Assembly: GCA_002791075.1 (NCBI GenBank)
Contig: PFWI01000053.1
Coordinates: 1-9,165, forward strand
DNA length: 9,165 bases
From: a bacterium (Candidatus Ratteibacteria) CG_4_9_14_3_um_filter_41_21
GTDB lineage: Bacteria > Ratteibacteria > UBA8468
Direction of reading: 5' to 3'
Shown: piece after piece, positions 1 to 4,984 of the stretch
How the letters are laid out: every line of letters starts with the position of its first letter
Position numbering within the stretch: the stretch's first letter is position 1
The notes under the pieces: model-generated
What the model was told of the DNA's origin: nothing
The model's database searches: none
The model's input: only the letters and a program-made list of their open reading frames with translations
Translations under genes and position numbers: made by a program

Positions 1-97
1 ATTGTTTTTTGAATTCGATTAATTCGCGTAATTCGTGGTTGCTATTTTAGTTTTTCTTGGTGCTCTTTGAGTCTTGGTGGCTTTGTGGTTAAGTTCT
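1..97. repeat. Left copy of a perfect 97-bp inverted repeat
   Basis: Bases 1-97 are the exact reverse complement of 7517-7613; I compared them block by block and found no mismatch. Pairing follows x to 7614-x and breaks at base 98 against 7516. The sequence has two low-complexity parts: an ACCACGAATTACGCGAATTA-type stretch and an AACCACAAAGCCACCAAG-type stretch, each with weak periodicity near 10 bases. Sequences of this style are familiar as dispersed intergenic repeats in environmental bacteria. Since the copy starts at the window edge it may continue further left. No reading frame is evident in it. Confidence 0.95.
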
Positions 98-122
98 AAA
101 CTATTCATTCATAGAGCAAAAA

Positions 123-662
123 ATGAAAAACATATTCTCAACTAAAGAAAGGATAAAAATTCTACAGGAAATCATTTTTAAAACTGACAGAATCAGTGTT
201 AATAATATTGCCAATCAACTTAGATTAAGCAAAGGCCTTATTTCCAAATATTTTAACATCTTGGTAAAAGAGAGAATTCTTAAAAAAGTGCATAGCAAAT
301 TTTCTGTAGTCAATTCTCCATTAGCAAAAGGAATAAGAATTTTACTTAATATAAAAAATATCGAAATTAAGATATTCAAAAAATATCCCTTTATTGAGTC
401 GGTGGGTTTATATGGAAGTTGCGCTAAAGGAGAAAATGCCGAAGATTCGGATGTAGATTTGTGGGTAAAAGTTGGGAATACCGGAGAAGAAGAATTAGCA
501 TCTTTAACTTCAGAGTTAGACCAGAAGATAGAAAATGTAAAAGTTTTATTTTTAACTGACCAGAAGATAGAAAAAATAAAAAAAGAAGACGCAATGTTTT
601 ACCATTCACTTGTTTTTGGCTCAATAATTTTGTACGGTGATAAAGATGGCATTCAAATATAA
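123..662 (+). CDS. wHTH-nucleotidyltransferase (MNT-type antitoxin-like) protein
   Basis: This is a 179-residue fusion. Residues about 1-65 look like a winged helix-turn-helix, with a recognition-helix-like stretch around 30-45 (NQLRLSKGLISKYF). Residues 85-172 are a minimal nucleotidyltransferase domain with the signature GSCAKGENAEDSDVDLWV, giving G98-S99 and the metal-binding D110 and D112. The third acidic position of larger nucleotidyltransferases is not obvious, which is common in the minimal family. Proteins of this class (MntA) AMPylate and silence a HEPN RNase (HepT) encoded next to them. The next gene is a HEPN fragment that overlaps this one, as expected for such a pair. The ATG at 123 follows only a weak purine stretch, 25 bases after the inverted repeat. 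The wHTH suggests autoregulation, which is inference. The gene looks intact although its partner is not. Confidence 0.85.
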   Translation: MKNIFSTKERIKILQEIIFKTDRISVNNIANQLRLSKGLISKYFNILVKERILKKVHSKFSVVNSPLAKGIRILLNIKNIEIKIFKKYPFIESVGLYGSCAKGENAEDSDVDLWVKVGNTGEEELASLTSELDQKIENVKVLFLTDQKIEKIKKEDAMFYHSLVFGSIILYGDKDGIQI

Positions 663-867
663 AGAGTGTATAGAAAAAGGCCTATTGAGAAAAATCCCTC
701 CTTCAAAAGATAAATCCTTGCGTTCTATTAAAAAAGCAGAAAGATGGTTGGAGGAAGCCGAAAAAACATTTAAAACAGACTCCCTCAATTCCTCAGTTCT
801 TGCTTCTTATATGGTTATGTTTCACTCGGCACGGGCTATTCTTTTCTTTGAGGGATTGATAAAATAA
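646..867 (+). pseudogene. Truncated HEPN-domain (HepT-like) toxin
   Basis: A 73-residue product from the ATG at 646, which has GGTGA at 636-640 upstream; a GTG at 637 would add three residues. The start lies inside the preceding gene. Residues about 24-68 match the first helices of a HEPN domain (SLRSIKKAERWLEEAEKTF, then SYMVMFHSARAILFFEG). Full HEPN proteins of this type run about 110-140 residues and carry the RNase motif R-X4-6-H soon after this point; here the frame stops at 865-867. The catalytic part is therefore absent and the protein should be inactive as an RNase. Its stop overlaps the next start (TAATG), so translation may be coupled. An alternative is a retained short protein that still binds the MNT partner. 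Confidence 0.7.
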
Positions 868-1259
868 TGGAAGAGAAAAAGTATATACCACCAGAAGAGA
901 AATTTAAATATAAGGGTTTAAGTGAATCCGATACAAGAGTGAAGATTATTGACCCCCAACTTCACACTTCCAACTGGGAAGAAGAAGATATCAAAAGGGA
1001 ATTCTATTTTAAAAAAGGGAAAGTGACAGTTGAAGGAAATGAAGCGAAAAGAGGGGAGAAGAAATTTGCTGGCTATCTTTTACTTTACAAAAGAGCTTTC
1101 CCTATTGCCGTAATCGAAGCAAAACACCGCATTGTGAAATATTTGGACTCACTTCAATCCAAGGTAAATGCTTTAAAGGAACTCCAATCCCAAATCCAAA
1201 AAGAAATAGAAGAGCTTAAAAAATCCATTTTAGACAAGGCATTTAAGGGGGAGTTGTAA
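867..1259 (+). pseudogene. HsdR N-terminus fused in frame to HsdS C-terminus
   Basis: Residues 20-86 resemble the start of a type I restriction endonuclease subunit HsdR (ESDTRVKIIDPQL, EDIKREFYF, KVTVEGNEAKRGEKKFA), ending exactly at the nuclease ExK motif (AVIEAK, E84 and K86). Residues 87-130 are instead the typical tail of the specificity subunit HsdS: HRIVKYLDSLQSKVNALKEL, a coiled coil, then SILDKAFKGEL. The join lies near base 1124. HsdR normally runs to 800-1000 residues with helicase motor domains, and HsdS has two target recognition domains; all of that is missing. The position before YLLLY that is normally Asp (ADY) is Gly69 here, so the truncated nuclease core also lacks a metal ligand. 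This is best read as a deletion scar in a lost hsdR/hsdS locus. The open frame is intact, so a small product could still be made. Confidence 0.8.
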
Positions 1260-1260
1260 A

Positions 1261-1767
1261 GTGATTTTGTATTTTGATAACTGTGTTTGGCTCAGGAAAT
1301 TTGATAATTTAAAGGATGAAAAAATAGTAAATCAGCAAAGAGACATCCAAGAAATTTTAAATTTGCGAAGAGAGGGGAGGGTACAGATTGCTTCTTCTGA
1401 TGCAGTTGAGGCTGAACTTATGCCACTTTTAGATAAGAATATGGAAAGAGAAAAAGAGAGAATCATGGCATTTGTTGACAAAAATTCAGATGCGAGATTG
1501 CCTACAGCATATAATCGTCTAGATAGTCCTAAGTGGGCTCGTTTAGGAGTTATGAGGCTTGCGGGAAAAGAAATGACAGAAAAGGTTAAAGAACTTATAA
1601 ATCGCAGTTTTAAACATGATGATGCAGTTCATATTGCCACTGCTATTGAGGGCAAAGCAGACTTTTTTATAACTGTTGACGAGGATATTCAAAGAAAATC
1701 TCCTGATTTAAATGAGATTAAAATTGTTTATCCGTCTGAGGTATTGAAATATATAATAAGAAAATAA
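1261..1767 (+). CDS. PIN-domain protein (putative RNase toxin)
   Basis: A 168-residue protein starting with GTG, with the G-rich ribosome binding site AAGGGGG inside the last codons of the HsdS remnant. It has the PIN layout: N-terminal strand with D6 (ILYFDNCVW), acidic residues E50/E52 (DAVEAEL), D120/D121 (KHDDAVHIATAI) and a last Asp in FFITVDEDI (D140). PIN proteins are metal-dependent RNases, most often VapC-type toxins. It is longer than classic VapC (about 130 residues), with a charged insert around residues 55-95. No VapB-type antitoxin precedes it; what precedes it is the HsdR/HsdS scar. A small zinc-ribbon gene follows 16 bases later and could be a partner. The metal-binding residues look intact. 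Substrate unknown. Confidence 0.75.
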   Translation: MILYFDNCVWLRKFDNLKDEKIVNQQRDIQEILNLRREGRVQIASSDAVEAELMPLLDKNMEREKERIMAFVDKNSDARLPTAYNRLDSPKWARLGVMRLAGKEMTEKVKELINRSFKHDDAVHIATAIEGKADFFITVDEDIQRKSPDLNEIKIVYPSEVLKYIIRK

Positions 1768-1783
1768 AAGAGGAATTAGTAAA

Positions 1784-1996
1784 ATGAGCAAATATGATAG
1801 CCTGAAAATCTTAAAGAAAACAAGAGCGAGAGTTGAGCACCAATGTCAGAATTGTGGATGTTTAATTGATACCAGTGACTTTTATTATTCACTAGAATTA
1901 AGTGGAAGGATTCACTTTCCAGATTTTCGGAGGAGAGCCTTCTGTAAAGGCTGTTATGAAAAACATGGAGAAGAATTACTAAAGGTCATAGATTAA
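1784..1996 (+). CDS. Small zinc-ribbon-like protein of unknown function
   Basis: A 70-residue basic protein with two cysteine pairs, C21-X2-C24 (HQCQNCGCL, with an extra C26) and C54-X2-C57 (FCKGCYEK), spaced as in a treble-clef or zinc-ribbon fold that would bind one zinc. The segment between them (DTSDFYYSLELSGRIHFPDF) looks like a beta hairpin. There is no signal peptide or membrane segment. A ribosome binding site (AGAGGAATT) precedes the ATG, and the gap to the PIN gene is 16 bases, so the two are probably cotranscribed. I do not recognise a named family. It might be a nucleic-acid-binding regulator or a partner of the PIN protein; that rests on position only. Confidence 0.6.
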   Translation: MSKYDSLKILKKTRARVEHQCQNCGCLIDTSDFYYSLELSGRIHFPDFRRRAFCKGCYEKHGEELLKVID

Positions 1997-2060
1997 ATTG
2001 ACAAATTACAGGTTTCCTGGTAAAATAATAGGAGAGATTAAAAAAATATAAATAAACAAA

Positions 2061-2137
2061 GTCGAGCAAGCTCGACCACTACAACAACCGAATAATCTGT
2101 AGTGGCAGAGTTTACTATGCTTATACTTTAGTATACT
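2061..2137. repeat. Palindromic intergenic repeat (REP-like)
   Basis: This 153-base gene gap holds two adjacent hairpins. The first is GTCGAGC-AA-GCTCGAC at 2061-2076 (7-bp stem, or 6 bp with a 4-base loop). The second is CCACTACA at 2076-2083 pairing with TGTAGTGG at 2098-2105, an 8-bp stem with a 14-base loop. They are followed by a decayed palindrome, GCAGAGTTTACTATGC. Bases 2111-2133 match 4845-4867 at 17 of 23 positions, so this belongs to a family present elsewhere in the window. Neither hairpin is followed by a T-run, so they are not simple terminators. TATACT occurs at 2122 and 2132 and might be -10 elements for the next gene, but no convincing -35 is seen. Confidence 0.7.
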
Positions 2138-2149
2138 TGAGCAAAATTT

Positions 2150-3118
2150 ATGAATAAAGAAAGCTTGATTAAAGCGATTGAAGAAAGCAGAAGGTCCCGT
2201 TTAATTATTTATATCACCGGTGACCGACAACCTTTTAGCACAAAGATTGCGGATGACGTAATCCCTCTTCTTAATCGCCATTTAGAAAATCTGGGTCGCC
2301 TTCAAAAAATTAGTTTATTTCTCTATACCAGAGGTGGCGATATGGTAGCTCCTTTGAGAATAGTAAAACTTATTAGAAGTTATGCTCAGGATTTTGAGGT
2401 AATTATTCCCTATAGAGCTCATTCTGCCGGAACCTTAATTGCCTTAGGGGCAAACAGAATTTTAATGGGGAAATTAGGGGAGTTAAGTCCGATTGACCCT
2501 TCAACAACGCATCCTTTTAACCCTATTGACCCTCAAAATCCTCAGCGGAAATTGGAAATCAGCGTAGAAGATATTAATTCCTATTTCCTCTTAGCTAAGG
2601 AGAAAGCCGGCGTGAAAGACGAACAAATGGTCGAAATCTATAAGCAGTTAGGAGAAAAAATTCATCCTTTATCTTTGGGAAATGCTTATCGAGCAATCCG
2701 AATGGCTAAGCAAATTGCCGAAAAGTTATTAAAAATTCATATAGAAAATGAAGAAAGGATTAAGAAAATTGTCAATGCAGTAACTAGTGATATTTGTATT
2801 CACGGTTATCCTATAACCAGGGATGAAGCAAAAGATTTAGGACTTGAAATTGAAGAACCTAACGCAGTTCTGGAAAAGGATATTTGGGCTCTATACGATA
2901 CTTATGCAAAAGAGATGAAACTCGGTATTCCATTCCATCCATCAGAGATACTTGGTAATAAAGAAATGGGAGAAATAATCTGTTCTGGAGCATACATTGA
3001 AAGCAATGGCTTATCAGACCAATTCACATTTAAAGGAAAAGTGCAAAAAGCAATACGCAACAATAAGCCTGCAATTGATATGCATCTTGACTCCCAAAAA
3101 TGGGAGAGAATAAAATAG
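2150..3118 (+). CDS. SDH-family ClpP-fold serine protease
   Basis: A 322-residue protein of the SDH_sah / serine dehydrogenase proteinase family, which shares the ClpP/crotonase fold. The family signature is clear: LFLYTRGGDMVAPLRIVKLI (about 56-75, the oxyanion-hole glycines), then PYRAHSAGTLIALGANRI with the likely nucleophile Ser92, then GELSPIDPS (110-118). The C-terminal third is helical and ends in a conserved-looking extension (GIPFHPSEILG, then KVQKAIRNNKP). There is no signal peptide, so it should be cytoplasmic, probably oligomeric; substrates of this family are poorly known. The ATG at 2150 has only a weak GAG upstream. The last codons contain a perfect hairpin, CTCCCA-AAAA-TGGGAG (3091-3106). 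The stop overlaps the ribosome binding site of the next gene, which points to an operon with the small protein and VapC that follow. Confidence 0.85.
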   Translation: MNKESLIKAIEESRRSRLIIYITGDRQPFSTKIADDVIPLLNRHLENLGRLQKISLFLYTRGGDMVAPLRIVKLIRSYAQDFEVIIPYRAHSAGTLIALGANRILMGKLGELSPIDPSTTHPFNPIDPQNPQRKLEISVEDINSYFLLAKEKAGVKDEQMVEIYKQLGEKIHPLSLGNAYRAIRMAKQIAEKLLKIHIENEERIKKIVNAVTSDICIHGYPITRDEAKDLGLEIEEPNAVLEKDIWALYDTYAKEMKLGIPFHPSEILGNKEMGEIICSGAYIESNGLSDQFTFKGKVQKAIRNNKPAIDMHLDSQKWERIK

Positions 3119-3130
3119 GAGGTAAAAATT

Positions 3131-3394
3131 ATGTCCACAGTTTCGTTGGCTAACCAGATTGAACAAGAATCGGTAACTTCTAAAGGATTGGATTTCTTTT
3201 TTGGAGAAGATTTTACTTCCCCCCCGGATTTTAATCCATTTATCATTGATGAAAAATTTGTGACATTATTCATACCTGTATTTACAAAACCAAAGAAAAA
3301 ACTTAAAGGGTGGGGACTTTTTAAAGGATTAAAAATTGAAGAAGAAGAAATAGAAGAAGCCAAAAAATCTCTTTTCCCAGAGAGAGAATTTTAA
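3131..3394 (+). CDS. Small protein, possible antitoxin of the downstream VapC
   Basis: An 87-residue protein with an excellent ribosome binding site: AGGAGGT at 3117-3123, seven bases before the ATG and overlapping the upstream stop. I do not recognise its first 55 residues, which include a run of aromatic and acidic residues (DFFFGEDF). The C-terminal part, KGWGLFKGLKIEEEEIEEAK (59-78) followed by KSLFPEREF, resembles the toxin-binding tail of VapB-type antitoxins: a basic linker, a glycine-hydrophobic patch, then an acidic helix. Position supports this, since a VapC-type PIN gene starts 27 bases downstream in the usual antitoxin-first order. No DNA-binding domain is evident, which is unusual for VapB. 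The alternative is a small accessory factor of the SDH protease. Confidence 0.55.
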   Translation: MSTVSLANQIEQESVTSKGLDFFFGEDFTSPPDFNPFIIDEKFVTLFIPVFTKPKKKLKGWGLFKGLKIEEEEIEEAKKSLFPEREF

Positions 3395-3421
3395 CCCCTC
3401 TTATGAATTTTAATTGTCTTT

Positions 3422-3826
3422 ATGAAACAATATGTAACAGATACCCATCCTTTACTCTGGTATGTTTCAGCCGATGCACAAATAGGCTCTAAAGCAAAAG
3501 TAATCATAGAAAAAGCGGAAGCCGGCGAGATTAACATAATCGTGCCGGCTATTGTTTTAATTGAAGCAATAGATGTCCTTAATAAAAAGCGGATAATTTA
3601 TAATATAGGGGATTTCTTTCAGTGGATAGATCAGATTCCTCACCACGAAATCAAAAATTTAGATTTAGACATAATAAATCTGTATAAGGATTATTTATCG
3701 CCTCTTCCAAGTGTAAAATTAAAAAGCCACGATAAAATCATAGTTGTCACCGCTCAGTTTTTTAACAACCTGCCAATTATTACTAAAGACCCTGACATTC
3801 AGAAGGTTTATCCCACTATTTGGTAA
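3422..3826 (+). CDS. vapC: VapC-type PIN-domain toxin
   Basis: A 134-residue PIN domain of the expected VapC length. Metal ligands are visible: D7 in VTDTHPLLWY, E48 in VLIEAIDVL, D104 in SHDKIIVVTAQ, and D123 in IITKDPDIQ. The D-T-H-P-L-L-W start and the H-D-x-I-I-V-x-T-A motif are typical of the VapC subgroup that cleaves structured RNAs such as tRNA or rRNA; the actual target cannot be read from the sequence. The start ATG has no Shine-Dalgarno sequence, which fits translation coupled to, or held below, the upstream putative antitoxin. All catalytic positions are intact, so if expressed it should be toxic and need neutralising. Confidence 0.85.
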   Translation: MKQYVTDTHPLLWYVSADAQIGSKAKVIIEKAEAGEINIIVPAIVLIEAIDVLNKKRIIYNIGDFFQWIDQIPHHEIKNLDLDIINLYKDYLSPLPSVKLKSHDKIIVVTAQFFNNLPIITKDPDIQKVYPTIW

Positions 3827-3907
3827 ATTCTCATACGAAATGAACTGGCCAAAAAAATTCTTAAGGAAATATATTCTAATTTATTGTCCGGAATTTCAAA
3901 GTTTAGT

Positions 3908-4035
3908 CCGCCAGTGAAGATTGGGCGGGCGGCTACAATATCAACTGGTTGGTAGCTGCAAAGCGAAGTTTAGCAGAGCTAACGCTCTGCGGCTACAATA
4001 TCAACTGGTTGGTAGCTGTAAAGCGAAGCTTTGCC
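3908..4035. repeat. 60-bp-period direct repeats with hairpins
   Basis: Bases 3929-3968 and 3989-4028 are two 40-base copies with one difference (C at 3959, T at 4019), giving a 60-base period. Each copy contains GCTAC and GTAGC arms around CAACTGGTTG. Between them lies a perfect hairpin, GCAGAGC-TAAC-GCTCTGC (3973-3990). After the second copy is AAAGC-GAA-GCTTT (4020-4032). Before the first, CCGCC (3908-3912) can pair with GGCGG (3924-3928). Long-range pairing of GTAGC (3952-3956) with GCTAC (3992-3996) would enclose the middle hairpin. This resembles clustered REP/BIME-type palindromes. The rest of the 233-base gap (3827-4059) holds nothing but a 25-codon frame with no ribosome binding site. 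Confidence 0.85.
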
Positions 4036-4059
4036 TAACTTATATTGAGAAGTTACAAC

Positions 4060-4572
4060 ATGGAAACAAAGATTATTCGCAGTTATAGGCGGAGAAGAAC
4101 AATTAGCGCCCGGTTTATTGATGGCATCATGCATATCTATGCGCCGGCGGCTATATCCGATGAGAAATTAACCAAGGTTATTAATAATTTCAAAAGGCGA
4201 TTTGAAAAACAAAAACTTAAAAAGGAACTGAAAACTAAGGAAAATCTTAATGAGGTGGCGCAGAAATTAAATGGAAAATATTTTGGAGGAAAAATTAAAA
4301 TCGGCTCTATAGAATATGCGACTAATCAAGATAGAATATTCGGGAGTTGCAGCTGCCGAAAAGGAAACATTCGCATTTCCTATCGTCTGGCTTCGATGCC
4401 CCAATGGGTGAGAGATTATGTCATTGTCCACGAGATGGCGCATCTAATCCGGCCTGACCATAGTGAATCTTTCTGGGAGCTTGTCTCCGGCTATAAACTC
4501 GCGGAAAGAGCCAGGGGATACCTGATGGCGAAAGGGCTTGAGCCGAACGAAGAAGAGGATATAGAAATATGA
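4060..4572 (+). CDS. YgjP-like (DUF45/WLM) metal-dependent hydrolase
   Basis: A 170-residue protein from the ATG at 4060, preceded by GAGAAG; a TTG at 4045 would add five residues. It carries the DUF45 signature near its C-terminus: YVIVHEMAHLIRPDHSESFW, with zinc ligands H124, H128 and H134 and the catalytic base E125. The N-terminal half (RSYRRRRTISARFIDGIMHI) forms the beta-rich part of the family, followed by a charged helix (residues 42-60). The E. coli homologue YgjP has been described as a UTP pyrophosphatase; other members are called zinc metallopeptidases, so the substrate stays open. At 170 residues it is shorter than typical members of about 230, mainly at the N-terminus. It overlaps the next gene by four bases (ATGA), indicating cotranscription. 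Confidence 0.8.
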   Translation: METKIIRSYRRRRTISARFIDGIMHIYAPAAISDEKLTKVINNFKRRFEKQKLKKELKTKENLNEVAQKLNGKYFGGKIKIGSIEYATNQDRIFGSCSCRKGNIRISYRLASMPQWVRDYVIVHEMAHLIRPDHSESFWELVSGYKLAERARGYLMAKGLEPNEEEDIEI

Positions 4573-4787
4573 AAATTCAGGTTAAGGTTATCCCTAATTC
4601 CAAAAAGGTAAAGGTGGAGAAGAACGAAACAGGGTCTTTAAGGGTCAAGGTTGATGCTGCTGCCAGAGAAGGAAAGGCGAATAAAAGGCTGGTTGAAATC
4701 CTGGCGAAATATTTTTCTAAGCCTAAATCGTCCATCAGGATTCTTAAAGGGCTTGCATCCAGAAACAAGGTAATCGAGATAGACTGA
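4569..4787 (+). CDS. yggU: YggU/DUF167 (UPF0235) family protein
   Basis: A 72-residue single-domain protein matching the DUF167 family throughout: N-terminal strand IQVKVIPNSKKVKVEK, then LRVKVDAAAREGKANKRLVE (residues 24-43), then SSIRILKGLASRNKVIEID. The A-x-x-G-K-A-N motif and the C-terminal G-x-x-S-R-x-K are the family hallmarks. Length is normal, with nothing truncated. The molecular function is not established; structures show a small alpha/beta fold thought to bind nucleic acid or protein. The start overlaps the stop of the metallopeptidase gene (ATGA), so translation is probably coupled. Confidence 0.85.
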   Translation: MKIQVKVIPNSKKVKVEKNETGSLRVKVDAAAREGKANKRLVEILAKYFSKPKSSIRILKGLASRNKVIEID

Positions 4788-4797
4788 AAATCTGTTT

Positions 4798-4867
4798 GTA
4801 GCGGTGCGATTTATCGCACCAAAAAGTGGCATAAATTGCGCTACTCTACTATGCACTATCTTTAGTA
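4798..4867. repeat. Palindromic intergenic repeat (REP-like)
   Basis: Outer arms GTAGCG (4798-4803) and CGCTAC (4839-4844) enclose a near-perfect hairpin, GGTGCGAT-TT-ATCGCACC (4803-4820), and a weaker one (GTGGCATAAATTGC). Bases 4845-4867 match 2111-2133 at 17 of 23 positions, so the element shares a tail with the repeat before the SDH protease gene. The hairpin is followed by AAAAA rather than T, so it would not act as an intrinsic terminator on the plus strand. The rest of the gap, up to the radical SAM start, shows only an AAGGGGGT ribosome binding site at 4970-4977. Confidence 0.75.
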
Positions 4868-4984
4868 GCAATATGCGGAAAGATTAACTTCTATGCAATG
4901 CTGACAGCAAATGCCACCGCTACATTACTTTCATACACCGTTCACTGAATATTTACGTTATGGGAAAATAAGGGGGTATTGATT

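Noticed and set aside
868..891. HEPN-frame readthrough giving W-K-R-K-S-I-Y-H, which contains an R-X4-H pattern
   Set aside because: It follows an in-frame TAA and the frame closes again soon after; the same bases encode the start of the HsdR fragment. Probably coincidence, though suppression or a sequencing error at the stop cannot be excluded.
2902..3363. Minus-strand 153-codon frame opposite the protease and antitoxin-like genes
   Set aside because: It lies opposite two plus-strand genes with clear start signals and family motifs, and its own product shows no domain.
3840..3917. A 25-codon frame in the gap after vapC
   Set aside because: No ribosome binding site and no recognisable sequence; it runs into the repeat region.
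3929..4028. Possible CRISPR array
   Set aside because: Only two repeat copies, with a hairpin-forming 20-base interval and no cas genes; it fits palindromic REP-type elements better.
4803..4825. Intrinsic terminator after the DUF167 gene
   Set aside because: The stem is strong, but it is followed by A residues on the plus strand and there is no minus-strand gene it would serve.
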